A stretch of DNA of 64,000 nt from Tindallia magadiensis (GTDB lineage Bacteria > Bacillota > Clostridia > Peptostreptococcales > Tindalliaceae), in the NCBI RefSeq assembly GCF_900113635.1, contig NZ_FOQA01000001.1, forward strand, positions 62,001 through 126,000, given 5' to 3'. The notes under the pieces were generated by a model. That model had not been told where the DNA came from. It saw only the letters and a list, made by a program, of their open reading frames with translations, and searched no databases. The number at the start of each line of letters is the position of its first letter. The stretch's first letter is position 1. The position numbers and the translations under genes are program-made. This document shows, piece after piece, positions 35,580 to 45,454 of the stretch.

Positions 35580-36671
35580 ATGATGGGAAAAAAAGTATTA
35601 CTGGGAATGAGTGGAGGCGTAGACAGTTCGGTTGCAGCGTACCTCCTAAAACAAGAAGGCTATCAGGTCATTGGAGTAACCATGCAAATATGGCCGGAAG
35701 AGAAAGAAGAAACTAATCAGCCTGATAATAGCTGTTGTTCTCTTAGTGCTGTAGAAGATGCTCGGAGGGTGGCCAATCATTTGGACATCCCTTTTTATGT
35801 GATGAATTTTAAGGATTATTTTCAAGAAAAAGTTATTGATTATTTTGTTGATGAATACCGGAATGGCCGGACACCTAACCCTTGCATAGCTTGTAATCGA
35901 TATGTGAAATTCGAAGAGTTGCTTCGTAAAGCACTTCAACTTAACTGCGACTATGTGGCAACAGGACATTATGCAACGATAGAAAAGGAAGAAAAAACAG
36001 GCAGGTATATGCTGAAAAAATCCGTTACAGAAACCAAGGATCAAACTTATGCTTTATATAATATGACTCAGTTTCAACTTCAACACACGCTGATGCCTTT
36101 AGGAAAATACCATAAAGAAGATATCCGTGAACTGGCAAAAACATTACAATTGCCTGTAGCAGATAAAGCCGAAAGTCAGGAAATATGTTTTGTGTCCGAT
36201 AATAATTACGGAAGGTTTATTGAAGAATATCAGCAGCAAAAATCGGAGGAAGGGTCCTTTATAGATCATCACGGAAAGGTGGTCGGAACTCATAAAGGGA
36301 TTATTCATTATACCATCGGACAGCGTCGTGGATTACACTTAGCTCTTGGATACCCGGCATACGTTACAAAAATAGATCCTACTAGCAACACGGTGCATGT
36401 AGGTCCTTTAGAAAAATTGTTTTCTAAAGGGCTGATTGCGAAAGATTTGAATTTTATACCCTTTGAAGAATTAAAAGAGGAAATGGATGTTACTGTAAAA
36501 ATTAGGTATAATGCAAAAGATGTGCCAGCTACTCTTTATAGGATTCAACCAGATAAAGTAAAAGTAATTTTTGAAACGCCACAAAAAGCTGTAACAGCTG
36601 GTCAGTCCGTCGTCTTTTATGATAATCAGATAGTCATTGGTGGAGGAAGGATCATGCATCCAATTGATTAA
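35580..36671 (+). CDS. mnmA: tRNA-specific 2-thiouridylase MnmA
   Basis: MnmA, 363 residues, thiolates U34 of Lys, Glu and Gln tRNAs. The PP-loop [15 protein letters not shown] is at the N-terminus, with the catalytic Cys in [12 protein letters not shown] and a second Cys in [10 protein letters not shown]. It receives sulfur from IscS in the same operon. Two adjacent ATG codons (35580, 35583) follow AAGGTG; either may be used. Confidence 0.96.
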   Translation: MMGKKVLLGMSGGVDSSVAAYLLKQEGYQVIGVTMQIWPEEKEETNQPDNSCCSLSAVEDARRVANHLDIPFYVMNFKDYFQEKVIDYFVDEYRNGRTPNPCIACNRYVKFEELLRKALQLNCDYVATGHYATIEKEEKTGRYMLKKSVTETKDQTYALYNMTQFQLQHTLMPLGKYHKEDIRELAKTLQLPVADKAESQEICFVSDNNYGRFIEEYQQQKSEEGSFIDHHGKVVGTHKGIIHYTIGQRRGLHLALGYPAYVTKIDPTSNTVHVGPLEKLFSKGLIAKDLNFIPFEELKEEMDVTVKIRYNAKDVPATLYRIQPDKVKVIFETPQKAVTAGQSVVFYDNQIVIGGGRIMHPID

Positions 36672-36747
36672 AAAGATAAATTAGAAATAGAATTGGTAAA
36701 AAGGATTGATCGATAGGAAGAATTACAGCTGTACGATCAAAAACACC

Positions 36748-36758
36748 CATGGTATAAT
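36748..36758 (+). promoter_or_regulatory. Extended -10 promoter before alaS
   Basis: TGG-TATAAT (-10 at 36753-36758) lies 26 bp before the alaS ATG without a good -35. A 7-bp inverted repeat (TTGATCG 36706-36712, CGATCAA 36734-36740) is just upstream. Confidence 0.5.
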
Positions 36759-36783
36759 AGTGGCATTCAAAAGGAGGATCTAA

Positions 36784-39441
36784 ATGAAAAATAAAGGAAT
36801 TAATGAAATAAGAAAAGTCTTTCTGGATTTTTTTGAATCGAAAGATCACTTGGTACGTCCAAGTTTTTCCCTCATACCCCAAGATGATAACTCACTATTG
36901 CTAATCAACTCTGGGATGGCTCCGCTAAAACCATTCTTTTCTGGAACCAGAACACCTCCTCACAAACGAATGGCTACCAGTCAAAAATGTATTCGTACAG
37001 GTGATATAGAAAATGTTGGTAAAACATCTCGTCACGCTACTTTTTTTGAGATGATGGGTAATTTTTCCTTTGGTGATTATTTCAAAAAAGAAGCCATTCA
37101 GTGGAGCTGGGAATTTTCAAAGGATCACTTACAGATGCAAGAAGATAAAATATGGGCATCTGTATATTATGAAGATGATGAAGCTTACGATATATGGAAA
37201 AATGATATTAGAATACCAGAAGAACGTATTGTTCGTTTAGGAAAAGAAGATAACTTTTGGGAAATAGGGGTTGGTCCTTGTGGTCCCTGTTCAGAGTTAT
37301 ATTATGATAGAGGTATTCAATTCGGATGTAATGATCCTAAATGTCAGCCTGGTTGTGACTGTGATCGCTTTGTTGAATACTGGAATTTAGTGTTTACTCA
37401 ATTTAATAAAAATGAAGACGGAGAATATACACCTCTGCCAAATCCTAATATCGACACAGGGATGGGACTAGAGAGAGTGGCTTGTATTTTGCAAGACGTA
37501 GACTCTATTTTTGAAATAGATGGTATGAAAATGATATTAGATGAAGTCTGTCGTATAACCGGTGTTTCCTATGGAACTGATTCAGAACAAGATGTTTCTC
37601 TGAGAATTATTACAGATCACATCAGGTCTGTTACCTTTATGATAACGGATGGGATACTTCCGAGCAATGAAGGAAGAGGCTATGTTCTTAGAAGATTATT
37701 ACGACGCGCTTCCCGCCATGGAAAATTATTAGGCATAGAAAAAACCTTTCTCTACGAATTAATGGAAATAGTAGTGAATAAATTTCACTACGGGTATCCA
37801 GAACTTAAAGAGAAAAAAGACATGATTAAAAAAGTTATCCTGTTAGAAGAACAAAAATTTGGAGAAACCATCCATCAAGGTACTGAAATTCTAAACAATA
37901 TGATTGAAAGCCTAAAGAGTGAAAACAAAAAAGAACTTTCAGGATTGCAGGCTTTTAGGCTCTATGATACTTATGGCTTTCCTTTGGACTTAACAAAAGA
38001 AATTCTCGAAGAAAAAGGGTTAACGATCAATGAAGACCATTTCAAAGAACAAATGAATTTGCAAAAAGAACGTGCTCGTGCGGCTCGTAGTCAAAATGAT
38101 GTAGCAGGATGGAAAGAAGATCCTTTGGCGGCACTTGAAGAAATACCAGAAACGTCATTTGTTGGTTATGAAACCCTTGAGTGTAAAAGTGAAATACTGG
38201 CACTTATTGAAAATGAAACCTTAGTTACAGAAGTTTTAGCCGATAGCAATACAAACTTTATTGTTATCCTAGATAAAACACCTTTTTATTCCGAAGGCGG
38301 AGGACAAGTAGGTGATCAGGGAGTTATTCGATCTGGTGACTTTATAGGTCGTGTAATCGATACACGATTAAGTAGTGATGAAGCTATTTATCATATTGTT
38401 CAGGGTGAAAGAGGTCATCTTAAAACAGGAGAAACGGTTTCAGCTATCGTTACCTCTCATCGTAGAAATCATACGGCTAGAAATCATACAGCGACCCATT
38501 TATTACACCGTGCCCTTCGTAATGTTCTTGGTGAACATGTTCACCAAGCTGGATCTTTAGTCACACCGGATCGTCTAAGGTTTGATTTTAATCATTTTCA
38601 GCCGGTAACACCAGAAGAACTGGAAACAATACAAAATGTTGTGAATGAACAGATACAAAAAGCTCAGAAGGTACAAGTGTTGGAAACTAGCATGCAAGAA
38701 GCAAAAGATATGGGCGCGGAAGCTCTTTTTAATGAGAAATATGCGGAAAAAGTGAGAGTGGTTAAAACCGGTGACTTCAGTCTAGAGCTTTGTGGAGGAA
38801 CGCATGTAAACAATAGCGCCGAGATTGGTATGTTTCTTATTATGGCTGAAAGTGGAATTGCTTCTGGTGTCCGGAGGATAGAAGCGGTTACCGGAGCGGG
38901 AGCCTATCAGCAAATCATGAAGCAAAAAGAAATCATAAAAGAATCGGAATCTTTACTGAAAGTGAAGCAAGATACGATTCCTTCTAAGATTGAAGGAATG
39001 ATCAAAGAGATAAAGGAACAGGAAAAAATCATCCAACAAATCAGAAAAGAACAACAGAAAGACAAACAAGGCGATTTGCTGCAAAAAGCAGAAGTCATTG
39101 GGGAAACAAAAGTAGTTCTAGAAATAGTAGAAGGAATGAATATGGATGAAATGAGGCAATTGGGAGACCAGTTGCGAGATAGTGGAAAATCGGCTGTTGT
39201 TTTGTTAGCGACGATAGCAGAAGAAGAAAAAGTTCAATTTATGGTAACGGTATCCAAAGACTTAAACAAATTAGGCCTACATGCAGGAAAGCTAGCTAAA
39301 GAAGCAGCGACTATCACCGGCGGTGGTGGCGGTGGCAGGCCGGACATGGCGCAGGCTGGAGGAAAAAAACCTTCAAAATTGCCGGAAGCAATGAAAACGG
39401 TTAAGACCATTATTCAAAATGCATTAGAATCAAATTCTTAA
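36784..39441 (+). CDS. alaS: Alanyl-tRNA synthetase
   Basis: AlaS, 885 residues. The class II catalytic core starts with RKVFLDFFESKDHL and includes FFEMMGNFSFGDYF. The editing domain Zn ligands are in RNHTATHLLH and LCGGTHVNNS, and the C-terminal domain ends in GGGGGGRPDMAQAGG. AAAAGGAGG precedes the ATG. The stretch TGCNDPKC-like FGCNDPKCQPGCDCDR adds extra Cys in the core, as is common in Clostridia. It heads the alaS-ireB-ruvX cluster. Confidence 0.97.
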   Translation: MKNKGINEIRKVFLDFFESKDHLVRPSFSLIPQDDNSLLLINSGMAPLKPFFSGTRTPPHKRMATSQKCIRTGDIENVGKTSRHATFFEMMGNFSFGDYFKKEAIQWSWEFSKDHLQMQEDKIWASVYYEDDEAYDIWKNDIRIPEERIVRLGKEDNFWEIGVGPCGPCSELYYDRGIQFGCNDPKCQPGCDCDRFVEYWNLVFTQFNKNEDGEYTPLPNPNIDTGMGLERVACILQDVDSIFEIDGMKMILDEVCRITGVSYGTDSEQDVSLRIITDHIRSVTFMITDGILPSNEGRGYVLRRLLRRASRHGKLLGIEKTFLYELMEIVVNKFHYGYPELKEKKDMIKKVILLEEQKFGETIHQGTEILNNMIESLKSENKKELSGLQAFRLYDTYGFPLDLTKEILEEKGLTINEDHFKEQMNLQKERARAARSQNDVAGWKEDPLAALEEIPETSFVGYETLECKSEILALIENETLVTEVLADSNTNFIVILDKTPFYSEGGGQVGDQGVIRSGDFIGRVIDTRLSSDEAIYHIVQGERGHLKTGETVSAIVTSHRRNHTARNHTATHLLHRALRNVLGEHVHQAGSLVTPDRLRFDFNHFQPVTPEELETIQNVVNEQIQKAQKVQVLETSMQEAKDMGAEALFNEKYAEKVRVVKTGDFSLELCGGTHVNNSAEIGMFLIMAESGIASGVRRIEAVTGAGAYQQIMKQKEIIKESESLLKVKQDTIPSKIEGMIKEIKEQEKIIQQIRKEQQKDKQGDLLQKAEVIGETKVVLEIVEGMNMDEMRQLGDQLRDSGKSAVVLLATIAEEEKVQFMVTVSKDLNKLGLHAGKLAKEAATITGGGGGGRPDMAQAGGKKPSKLPEAMKTVKTIIQNALESNS

Positions 39442-39467
39442 TTCTAGCTGAAGTTTTTATCCAGATG

Positions 39468-39476
39468 TGTTACAAT
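39468..39476 (+). promoter_or_regulatory. Possible extended -10 promoter before ireB
   Basis: TGT-TACAAT in the 87-bp alaS-ireB gap, 53 bp before the ireB ATG. No clear -35 element is visible. Confidence 0.4.
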
Positions 39477-39528
39477 AGCAATGAATCATTTGAATCATTA
39501 ATGAGTCGGCGACAAAGGAGGATAACCA

Positions 39529-39789
39529 ATGACAGATAAAATGAATTCAACCATGAAATTCAAAATCGAACAAGAAAAAGATGAAAAAGCAAAGGATATT
39601 ATTATCCAGGTGTATAAAGCCTTGGAAAAAAAAGGCTATAATCCAGTCAACCAATTTGTTGGTTATATTCTGTCTGGCGATCCATCCTATATTACCAGTC
39701 ATGAAGGAGCTCGCAGCTTGATTCGAAAAATAGAACGGGATGAAATGTTAGAAGAACTAGTAAAAGATTTTATTAAAAACAATCAATGA
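39529..39789 (+). CDS. ireB: IreB family regulatory phosphoprotein
   Basis: An 86-residue protein of the IreB (formerly DUF965) family, a substrate of the PASTA kinase IreK in Enterococcus. The conserved block [20 protein letters not shown] is intact, and the family's phosphorylated Thr lies near the N-terminus, where NSTMKF is seen here. AAAGGAGG precedes the ATG. The alaS-ireB-ruvX order is standard in Firmicutes. Confidence 0.93.
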   Translation: MTDKMNSTMKFKIEQEKDEKAKDIIIQVYKALEKKGYNPVNQFVGYILSGDPSYITSHEGARSLIRKIERDEMLEELVKDFIKNNQ

Positions 39790-39825
39790 GTAGATGGCAA
39801 AACAACCATTAAAGGTGAGTGAAGC

Positions 39826-40257
39826 ATGATTAAACCAAGAATATTAGGCTTGGATATAGGAGATAGAACGATTGGCGTAGCTGTTAGTGACCCTTTCGGA
39901 TGGACAGCTCAAGGAGTTACAACCATTAAAAGATCCGATTTACCAAAGGATTTAGAAGAACTTGGAAAGATAGTGGAAGAATATAAGGCAACTAAAATGG
40001 TTATAGGGATTCCTAAGAATATGAATGGTACTTTTGGATCTCAGGCTGAAAAGGTAAGGGAGCTTGTTAAAGAGATAGTAAAACAAATAGATATAGAGAC
40101 GGTAGAATGGGATGAAAGACTTTCTACCAAAATGGCTGAAAGAAGTCTGATAGAAGGAGATATGCGACGAAACAAACGAAAAAAAATTATCGATACCGTC
40201 GCTGCCGTATGCATACTTCAGGGCTACCTGGATTATCAACAGCATCATAAAGAATAG
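39826..40257 (+). CDS. ruvX: Putative Holliday junction resolvase/pre-16S rRNA nuclease RuvX (YqgF)
   Basis: A 143-residue RNase H-fold protein of the YqgF family. The first Asp is in GLDIGDRTIGVAVSD, with conserved IGIPKNMNG and WDERLSTKMAE, and the last Asp in KKIIDTVAAV. The family acts in rRNA maturation and may resolve junctions. AAAGGTGAG precedes the ATG. Confidence 0.93.
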   Translation: MIKPRILGLDIGDRTIGVAVSDPFGWTAQGVTTIKRSDLPKDLEELGKIVEEYKATKMVIGIPKNMNGTFGSQAEKVRELVKEIVKQIDIETVEWDERLSTKMAERSLIEGDMRRNKRKKIIDTVAAVCILQGYLDYQQHHKE

Positions 40258-40279
40258 ATTTTAGAGAGGAGTTTTACTG

Positions 40280-40552
40280 ATGGAAGAAAATGAAAATGTC
40301 GTAACGCTGATAGACGAAGATGGTCAAGAACAAGATTTTGAAATTATTATGACGATGGAAATGGGCGAAGAAGAATATGCAATCCTTTTACCGTTAGATG
40401 CAGAAGAAGAGGATGAAGCTTATATTTTCCGTATGGAGCCAACAGAAGATGATGAAGTGATGCTGGTAGCTGTTGAGGATGATGAAGAGTTTGATCAGGT
40501 TGCAGCCGCTTATGAGGCAATGATGGACGAAATGGATGAAGAAGAGCATTAA
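40280..40552 (+). CDS. DUF1292 family protein
   Basis: A 90-residue, strongly acidic protein with the DUF1292 pattern (VTLIDEDGQEQDFEI near the start and EEEYAILLPL in the middle). Function is unknown for the family. It follows ruvX by 22 nt in the conserved Firmicute order. AGAGGAG precedes the ATG. Confidence 0.9.
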   Translation: MEENENVVTLIDEDGQEQDFEIIMTMEMGEEEYAILLPLDAEEEDEAYIFRMEPTEDDEVMLVAVEDDEEFDQVAAAYEAMMDEMDEEEH

Positions 40553-40611
40553 TCATTAAAGAGATCAGAAGAAGATAGAATAACAGTTAAAAGGTCATGG
40601 GAGTGTTGAAA

Positions 40612-40663
40612 AGAGGGCGTGAGGTGTTTCTCTATAAACTAGAGAAAACAATCTCCGTCCTCT
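40612..40663 (+). terminator. Hairpin ending the alaS-ireB-ruvX unit
   Basis: AGAGGGCG (40612-40619) pairs with CGTCCTCT (40656-40663), with one G-U, around an inner stem formed by GTTTCTC and GAGAAAAC. The following T-tract is short, so this may be a terminator or a processing hairpin. Confidence 0.6.
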
Positions 40664-40673
40664 ATTAGTTTTG

Positions 40674-40714
40674 TCAACTAATATTTTGACATATTAGTTG
40701 AAACCATGTATAAT
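40674..40714 (+). promoter_or_regulatory. fur-family gene promoter with palindromic operator
   Basis: TTGACA (40686-40691), 17 bp, TATAAT (40709-40714), a near-perfect sigma-A promoter. TCAACTAATA (40674-40683) and TATTAGTTGA (40692-40701) form a perfect 10-bp inverted repeat straddling the -35 box, so a bound protein would block polymerase. Confidence 0.8.
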
Positions 40715-40776
40715 CAAATAAGGTATATGTGAAAAGCGTTATTAAATGAGAATAGAGACTTAAAGAAGGTGACTTT

Positions 40777-41208
40777 TTGGATAATGTACAAGAATTAAAA
40801 GTGTTATTAAAAGAAAAAGGATATAAACTGACCCCACAGCGTAGGGCAGTTTTAAATATGATCATGGACAATCCTGGGAAGCATTTAACTACTGAGGAAA
40901 TATATGATCTGGTTAAGGTTCAATGCCCGGATATAGGATTGGCGACAGTGTACCGGACACTTCAGATCCTAAATGAAATGGACCTTATTCTCAAGATCAA
41001 CCTTGATGATGGATGCAGCCGTTATGAATACAACATACATCAGGATGACCATGAGCACCATCATTTGATCTGTACTGATTGTGGAAGAATTGTAGAGGTC
41101 AACGAAGATCTTTTGGATAGTATTGAACGACAGATTGAAAAAGACTATGATTTTTCTATTACAGATCACAAAGTTAAATTTTTCGGATTATGCTCCAAAT
41201 GCAGGTAG
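40777..41208 (+). CDS. Fur-family transcriptional regulator
   Basis: A 143-residue Fur-family metalloregulator. The N-terminal winged helix contains LTPQRRAVLNMI and LATVYRTLQIL. The dimerisation part has the His-rich metal site HQDDHEHHHLIC and structural Zn cysteines in CTDC and CSKC. The start is a TTG at 40777 with GAAGGTG 6 nt upstream. Fur, PerR and Zur cannot be separated with certainty by eye. The palindrome over its promoter suggests autoregulation. Confidence 0.9.
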   Translation: MDNVQELKVLLKEKGYKLTPQRRAVLNMIMDNPGKHLTTEEIYDLVKVQCPDIGLATVYRTLQILNEMDLILKINLDDGCSRYEYNIHQDDHEHHHLICTDCGRIVEVNEDLLDSIERQIEKDYDFSITDHKVKFFGLCSKCR

Positions 41209-41275
41209 TCCAGAAGTAAAGGACTACCTCTATTTACGTATGAAGAAAGTGTTGAAAATTAAAGGAGTGAATTTA

Positions 41276-42943
41276 TTGGCAAAGAATCAATCAAAAATAA
41301 AGATTATCCCGTTAGGTGGATTAAGAGAAATCGGAAAAAATCTCACTTTGGTAGAATACAAAAATGAGATACTGATTATCGATTGCGGGTTAAGCTTTCC
41401 TGATGATGAAATGCTGGGAATCGACATTGTCCTCCCAGATACTACCTATTTAGAAAAAAATAAAGACAGAATTAAAGGCGTTGTGTTAACTCACGGCCAT
41501 GAAGATCATATTGGAGCATTACCTTACCTTCTAAAAAAAATAAACCTACCGATATATGGAACTCGCTTAACCTTAGGTTTGTTAGAAGCTAAACTAAAAG
41601 AACATAAACTGGATCGCAAAGTTCACTTACAACGAGTAAAGGCAGGGGACATGTTTCAGTTAGGCGCCTTTAACATTGAATTTATACGCTCTAGTCACAG
41701 CATTCCAGATGCTTGCGCTATTGCTGTTCATACGTCCGAAGGAATCATCCTTCACACTGGTGATTTCCGGATCGACTATTCCACTGTAGATGGCGAAATG
41801 ATAGACCTTCATCGTCTAGGTGAATTAGGCAAGCAGGGAGTATTAGTGATGTTGGCCGACAGCACTAATGCTGAAAGGCCTGGAACTACCATGTCTGAAA
41901 GCAAAATTGGTGTAGCTCTCGAAAACGCTTTTATGAATACTAAAAGTAGAATTATTGTGGCTACCTTTGCATCACATATCCATCGTCTACAACAGATTAT
42001 TAATACAGCCGAAAAATTTAACCGAAAAATCGTTATTTCCGGTAGAAGTATGATTAACGTTTTTGAAGTTGGTGCTGAATTAGGAGCACTTCACGTTCCT
42101 AAAGACATTCTTATTGATATTAGAGAAATGGATGATTATCCAGATGATCAGTTGCTACTTTTAACAACAGGAAGTCAAGGAGAACCGATGGCGGCTCTTT
42201 CACGTATGGCTTCTAATGACCATAGAAAACTGGATATCCAAAAGGGAGATTTAGTCATTTTCTCAGCATCACCCATTCCGGGCAATGAAAAAATGGTTAG
42301 TCGAGTGATCAATCAATTATTTGAAAAAGGTGCCGATGTGATTTATGATCCAATGGCGGAAGTTCATACATCTGGTCATGCTTGCCAAGAAGAATTAAAA
42401 CTTATTCATCGGTTAGTGAATCCGAAATATTTTATTCCGGTACATGGCGAATACCGTCACTTAAAACAACATGCAAACTTAGCAGCTAGAATGGGAGTTC
42501 CAGAAGAAAATATTTTCACAATGGAAAATGGACAAGTACTGGAGATGAATCAGAAACAAGCAAAAATAACAGGAAAAGTGCAGGCTGGTCCTGTACTAGT
42601 AGATGGTTTAGGAGTCGGCGATGTAGGAAGTATTGTGCTTCGTGACCGTAAACATCTGGCAGAAGACGGATTAATGGTAGTAGTAGTAACTCTTGACAAA
42701 AAAGAAGCGAAAGTGGTAGCTGGTCCAGACATTATTTCCAGAGGTTTCGTTTATGTCAGAGAATCTGAAGATTTATTGGGAGAAGCTAGAGAAGAAGTAC
42801 AGAAATCCTTGGAACAATGCGAACAAAAAGGCATACGAGAATGGTCTCAGTTAAAAAATGCTATTCGTGACAGTCTGAAAGATTTTCTGTATCAGAAAAC
42901 CCAAAGACGTCCAATGATTTTACCCATTATAATGGAAGTATAA
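41276..42943 (+). CDS. rnj: Ribonuclease J
   Basis: RNase J, 555 residues, an MBL/beta-CASP exo- and endoribonuclease. The metal motif is THGHEDHIGALPY, with HTGDFRID, the beta-CASP motif VHTSGHAC and the terminal HGEYRHL. The start is a TTG at 41276 with AAAGGAGTGA 8 nt upstream. An in-frame extension to 41123 runs into the fur-family gene and gives a foreign N-terminus, so it is rejected. A paralogue may exist elsewhere. Confidence 0.95.
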   Translation: MAKNQSKIKIIPLGGLREIGKNLTLVEYKNEILIIDCGLSFPDDEMLGIDIVLPDTTYLEKNKDRIKGVVLTHGHEDHIGALPYLLKKINLPIYGTRLTLGLLEAKLKEHKLDRKVHLQRVKAGDMFQLGAFNIEFIRSSHSIPDACAIAVHTSEGIILHTGDFRIDYSTVDGEMIDLHRLGELGKQGVLVMLADSTNAERPGTTMSESKIGVALENAFMNTKSRIIVATFASHIHRLQQIINTAEKFNRKIVISGRSMINVFEVGAELGALHVPKDILIDIREMDDYPDDQLLLLTTGSQGEPMAALSRMASNDHRKLDIQKGDLVIFSASPIPGNEKMVSRVINQLFEKGADVIYDPMAEVHTSGHACQEELKLIHRLVNPKYFIPVHGEYRHLKQHANLAARMGVPEENIFTMENGQVLEMNQKQAKITGKVQAGPVLVDGLGVGDVGSIVLRDRKHLAEDGLMVVVVTLDKKEAKVVAGPDIISRGFVYVRESEDLLGEAREEVQKSLEQCEQKGIREWSQLKNAIRDSLKDFLYQKTQRRPMILPIIMEV

Positions 42944-42960
42944 AAGTATAGAAAACAAGT

Positions 42961-43671
42961 TTGGATGATGCGCTAATGCTTAAAAAACCAATAAAAGGTA
43001 TCGTGGACCCAACAGGTACCATTACGCGAGAATATGTAGAAGACTATATTCGGGAAATCCTGCCGAAAGAACAGGGAATCCTAAGGATATTAATGCAACA
43101 AGCCCAAGAAAGGCATATTCCTGTTATTGAACCGGAAGTTGCTGCTTTACTGAAGAATATTATTAAAATGTCCGGCAGCAAAAAGATACTGGAAATTGGA
43201 ACAGCTATTGGATTTTCAGCCATATTATTTGCAACAGCTGCCGGAAAAGATGCAAGTATTGTAACCATTGAACGAGATCCGGACTATACCAAAGAGGCTC
43301 TAAAAAACATTCAGGAAGCAAACCTTGAAAAGATGATTAAAGTAATTCCTGGTGATGCTTTAGAAGTGCTACCCCGTCTGAAAAATACCTTTGACATGGT
43401 ATTTCTTGACGGGGCAAAAGGACATTATGGAGAAATGCTGGAACAAAGCATAACACTGCTTAAGCCCGGTGGTCTTCTGATTTCTGATAACATTCTTTTT
43501 CGTGGTATGGTGGCCAATGATGAACTGGTAAGACGTCGTAAAAAAACCATTGTGATGCGAATGAGAGAATACCTAAAAACAATTACTACTCATCCACAAT
43601 TAGAAACCAGCATTCTACCAGTTGGAGATGGTTTGGCAATTAGCTTGAAAAACCAGGAGGAAGAAATATGA
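42961..43671 (+). CDS. SAM-dependent O-methyltransferase, YrrM family
   Basis: A class I O-methyltransferase of the YrrM type, in Bacillus called TrmR and acting on tRNA wobble uridine. The SAM loop ILEIGTAIGFSAIL is at about residues 78-91, with MVFLDGAKGHY as the metal and substrate site. It is 236 residues from the TTG at 42961; an ATG at 42976 is an alternative, and neither has a strong ribosome binding site. The stop overlaps the next start by 4 nt. Confidence 0.87.
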   Translation: MDDALMLKKPIKGIVDPTGTITREYVEDYIREILPKEQGILRILMQQAQERHIPVIEPEVAALLKNIIKMSGSKKILEIGTAIGFSAILFATAAGKDASIVTIERDPDYTKEALKNIQEANLEKMIKVIPGDALEVLPRLKNTFDMVFLDGAKGHYGEMLEQSITLLKPGGLLISDNILFRGMVANDELVRRRKKTIVMRMREYLKTITTHPQLETSILPVGDGLAISLKNQEEEI

Positions 43672-44900
43672 AGAAAATAGAATTATTAGCTCCTGCTGGC
43701 GATTTAGAAAGATTAAAAATTGCCGTTTTATATGGAGCGGATGCGGTATATATTGGCGGTCAGGTCTTTGGTTTAAGAGCTGCCGCCAAAAACTTTTCTA
43801 TAGAGGATATGAAAGAAGGGGTGGTTTTTGCCCATGAGCATGGAGTAGCCGTTTACTTAACCCTGAACATTATCCCTCATAATGAAGATATGGATCAATT
43901 GCCAAGCTATTTAGAGTCATTGAAAGGTATACATTTAGATGGTGTGATTGTTTCTGATCCGGGAACCTTTGATTTAGTACAACAATATGCACCTCATCTG
44001 CCAATTCACATTAGTACTCAGGCGAACAGCACCAATATCCATACTGTCAACTTTTGGCATCGGCAGGGTGCTACTCGGGTAGTTATGGCAAGAGAGTTAA
44101 GCCTTAAAGAAATAAAAGAAATCTATCAACAGAAACCGCCGGAGGTAGAACTGGAAAGTTTTATTCATGGAGCCATGTGTATTTCCTATTCTGGCAGATG
44201 CTTACTAAGTAACTACATGATTGGAAGAGACGCTAATAAAGGTGGATGCGCTCATCCTTGCCGTTGGAGGTACTCTATGGTGGAAGAGCAACGTCCTGGA
44301 GAATATATGCCCGTCTATGAAGACGAAACAGGAACATATATCTTTCATTCTAAGGACTTATGTATGATCAGGCATATTCCCCAGCTTATTGATGCAGGAA
44401 TCACCAGCCTTAAAATAGAAGGACGGATGAAAACCATTTATTATGTTGCGACTGTTCTTCGTGTCTATCGTCAAGCGATAGATGCTTATATAGCCGATCC
44501 TCTCAATTGGACCTTTCAACCAGAATGGATGGAAGAACTGAAAAAAGCTAGCCATAGGCCTTTCACTACTGGCTTTTACTTTGGAAAACCAACAGAAGAA
44601 GATCAGATATATGATGAATCTTACGGGAAAAGAAGTTATGACTTTATTGGATTAGTAAAAAAGTGGGATTCAGAGACAAGTATTGCTACGATCCAACAAC
44701 GAAATCGTTTTTTTAATGGCGATGAAGTAGAATTGATTGGCCCAAATCGAGATAAAGCGTTACATTTTACGATTAATGACCTTAAAAACGAGGATGGTGA
44801 GACCATAGAAAGCGCACCTCATCCTCAACAACTGGTTACTTGTAAGGTGCCTTTTCCGCTATATCCTAATGAAATACTAAGATCCATGACGAGGTGCTGA
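43668..44900 (+). CDS. Peptidase U32 family protein
   Basis: A 410-residue U32 protein. The signature ESFIHGAMCISYSGRCLLSN contains catalytic-type Cys, and GGCAHPCRW adds more; LLAPAGDLERLKIA is the N-terminal motif. Related proteins (RlhA, TrhP) act in 23S rRNA or tRNA hydroxylation in E. coli and B. subtilis, so an RNA-modification role is as likely as a protease role. It is coupled to the methyltransferase gene (ATGA). Only one U32 gene is present, where Bacillus has a yrrN-yrrO pair. Confidence 0.9.
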   Translation: MKKIELLAPAGDLERLKIAVLYGADAVYIGGQVFGLRAAAKNFSIEDMKEGVVFAHEHGVAVYLTLNIIPHNEDMDQLPSYLESLKGIHLDGVIVSDPGTFDLVQQYAPHLPIHISTQANSTNIHTVNFWHRQGATRVVMARELSLKEIKEIYQQKPPEVELESFIHGAMCISYSGRCLLSNYMIGRDANKGGCAHPCRWRYSMVEEQRPGEYMPVYEDETGTYIFHSKDLCMIRHIPQLIDAGITSLKIEGRMKTIYYVATVLRVYRQAIDAYIADPLNWTFQPEWMEELKKASHRPFTTGFYFGKPTEEDQIYDESYGKRSYDFIGLVKKWDSETSIATIQQRNRFFNGDEVELIGPNRDKALHFTINDLKNEDGETIESAPHPQQLVTCKVPFPLYPNEILRSMTRC

Positions 44901-44901
44901 T

Positions 44902-45396
44902 ATGAAATTATTAAAACCAAGACTTTGGGTGGATGAGCTTAATCATATACCGTTAAAAGAGCTTAAAACCGTAGGGATAAAAGGCTTAATGATTGACATA
45001 GATAATACCTTAGTCGCCTGGGATTCAGAGGAACCACCAGAAACCTCTATTCGCTGGATGGAAGCCGCAAAAAAAGAATCCTTCAATATTATCCTGGTAT
45101 CAAATAATAAACCTCAGCGAGTACACCAAATGCAAGCCTACTTTCATTGTAAAGGATTAGCCAGTGCTAAAAAACCTACTAAGTCCGGTTTAACCAAAGC
45201 GCTTCGAGCAATGAAACAAGAACCGGGAGAAACAGCAATAATAGGAGATCAGATTTTTACAGATGTACTGGGTGGAAATCGACTAGGTATATATACCATT
45301 TTAGTATCTCCCATCAAAAGCAAGGAATTTTGGTGGACAAGTATTATGCGAAACTTCGAAAAACATGTCCTTAAAAATCTAAAGAAATTTCGTTAA
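44902..45396 (+). CDS. YqeG family HAD-IIIA phosphatase
   Basis: A 164-residue HAD phosphatase. The nucleophile motif is MIDIDNTLVAWDS, motif II is ILVSNN, and motif IV is IIGDQIFTDVLGG. It starts 1 nt after the U32 stop. The YqeG family is widespread in Firmicutes with no firm substrate. The following pilus operon has its own promoter. Confidence 0.9.
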   Translation: MKLLKPRLWVDELNHIPLKELKTVGIKGLMIDIDNTLVAWDSEEPPETSIRWMEAAKKESFNIILVSNNKPQRVHQMQAYFHCKGLASAKKPTKSGLTKALRAMKQEPGETAIIGDQIFTDVLGGNRLGIYTILVSPIKSKEFWWTSIMRNFEKHVLKNLKKFR

Positions 45397-45419
45397 TCAG
45401 ACTTTGATTTAAATTAATA

Positions 45420-45448
45420 TTTACAGAAACCGATAAAATGGGTATAAT
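45420..45448 (+). promoter_or_regulatory. Promoter of pilBTC leader
   Basis: TTTACA (45420-45425), 17 bp, TATAAT (45443-45448). AATGG and CCATT flank the -10 as a short inverted repeat. Transcription would begin at about 45455, just before the structured leader. Confidence 0.7.
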
Positions 45449-45454
45449 ACCATT

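Noticed and set aside
41123-41275. N-terminal extension of RNase J
   Set aside because: It overlaps the fur-family gene and adds residues unlike the family; the TTG at 41276 has a good ribosome binding site.
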